Of a stretch of 5,268 nt of DNA, positions 4,931-5,268 are shown in pieces. A program made the position numbers and the translations under genes. The notes under the pieces are model-generated. The model worked only from the letters and a program-made list of their open reading frames with translations. It did no database searches and was not told the DNA's origin. Source of the DNA: Clostridia bacterium (GTDB lineage: Bacteria > Bacillota > Clostridia > Oscillospirales > Acutalibacteraceae); contig CAAFIS010000138.1 of the NCBI GenBank assembly GCA_900763035.1, positions 1 through 5,268 on the forward strand. The letters run 5' to 3'. Position 1 is the stretch's first letter. Every line of letters begins with the position of its first letter.

Positions 4931-5268
4931 ATGACGATGACCGACCCAAGCAGCGGCTTTTCGGCAGACGACGCGCGTTTTGCGCCGCCCGCCGGTGCGC
5001 CGCCGCTATCCGTTCCCGGCAAGGCCGACGGGCAGGGGCTGCCCGCGGACAGCTATGTGCCGCACGGCGCGCCGGTGAAGGAGAACGGAGCGCAGCAGAT
5101 CTATCACTATTGCCTTGTTCGCTTTTCCGGCAGCGGGGCGGCGCTTGCCTACCGCACGGAGGACCGCACGCTGCAGCCGGGCGACCGGGTGCGCGCGCCC
5201 TACGGGCGCGATAACGCGCCGCGCACGGGAAAAGTCGCGGCGGTGGGCGACTACACCGCAGCCGACGC
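4931..5268 (+). CDS. Hypothetical protein with a PriA-like barrel domain, 3' end outside the window
   Basis: The first 112 codons are open to the window edge. ATG 4931 follows the previous stop by 10 bp. AGGGTGA (4921-4927) is a moderate ribosome site, and ATG 4937 (third codon) is an equally possible start. Residues about 1-55 are rich in Ala, Pro, Gly and Asp and look disordered, with no signal peptide or membrane segment so far. From about 57 a small beta domain begins: IYHYCLVRF, AYRTEDRTLQPGDRVRAPYG (73-92), then N95 and V102-V105. The pattern Y-x-T-x-D...GD-x-V-x-x-P-x-G...N followed by V resembles the N-terminal 3'-end-binding barrel of the PriA helicase. It also resembles short stand-alone domains of unknown function common in Clostridia. 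Without the C-terminal part no function should be assigned. The tight spacing suggests it belongs to the same operon as the cohesin-like gene. Confidence 0.75.
   Translation, partial: MTMTDPSSGFSADDARFAPPAGAPPLSVPGKADGQGLPADSYVPHGAPVKENGAQQIYHYCLVRFSGSGAALAYRTEDRTLQPGDRVRAPYGRDNAPRTGKVAAVGDYTAAD

Noticed and set aside
3427..5022. Long open frame on the minus strand opposite the cohesin-like gene
   Set aside because: It is rich in Arg, Gly, Ala and His with no recognisable domain, as expected for the antisense of a GC-rich gene. The plus strand has coherent domains throughout.
4924..5214. Alternative plus-strand frame starting at GTG 4924
   Set aside because: The product is Arg/Ala/Gly/Cys-rich, typical of an out-of-frame reading. 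The frame from 4931 stays open to the window edge and shows a recognisable beta-domain pattern.

Overview
The window is GC-rich, with G or C in most third codon positions. Every gene I can support is on the + strand. There are three complete genes and the start of a fourth. The domain set points to a Gram-positive anaerobe of the Clostridia, most likely a high-GC member of the Oscillospirales/Ruminococcaceae, often found in gut or rumen. That set is a lipoprotein signal, SH3b plus GH73 glucosaminidase, a type I dockerin, a membrane-anchored cohesin-like protein and cadherin-like beta-sandwich domains. The taxonomic placement is inference from domain content, not a marker gene.

Layout. Positions 1-92 hold a promoter-like sequence and a Shine-Dalgarno site. 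Positions 93-1268 encode a secreted lipoprotein of the GHL10 (DUF187/PF02638) glycosyl-hydrolase-like family. The 241-bp gap at 1269-1509 carries two near-identical 75-bp tandem units, each with a 23-bp imperfect inverted repeat. A diverged relative of the unit appears to lie upstream of the first gene. Positions 1510-3435 encode a secreted SH3b / GH73-type glucosaminidase / cadherin-like / dockerin protein. Positions 3448-4920 encode a signal-peptide protein with a cohesin-like domain, a cadherin-like domain, an unnamed beta-rich domain and a C-terminal transmembrane anchor. Positions 4931-5268 begin a further gene that runs off the window. It has a small barrel-like domain resembling the PriA N-terminal fold, and its function is unknown.

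How the genes fit together. Genes 2, 3 and 4 are separated by only 12 and 10 bp and look co-transcribed. The notable inference is that the dockerin on the glucosaminidase docks onto the cohesin-like domain of the membrane protein encoded just downstream. That would make a minimal two-component surface complex that tethers a peptidoglycan hydrolase to the membrane, instead of a cellulosome for plant fibre. The upstream GHL10 lipoprotein fits this theme, because E. coli DigH, a characterised GHL10 member, cleaves denuded peptidoglycan glycan strands. The related DNA upstream of genes 1 and 2 hints at shared regulation. The domain calls are fairly firm. The docking interaction and the shared regulation are hypotheses.
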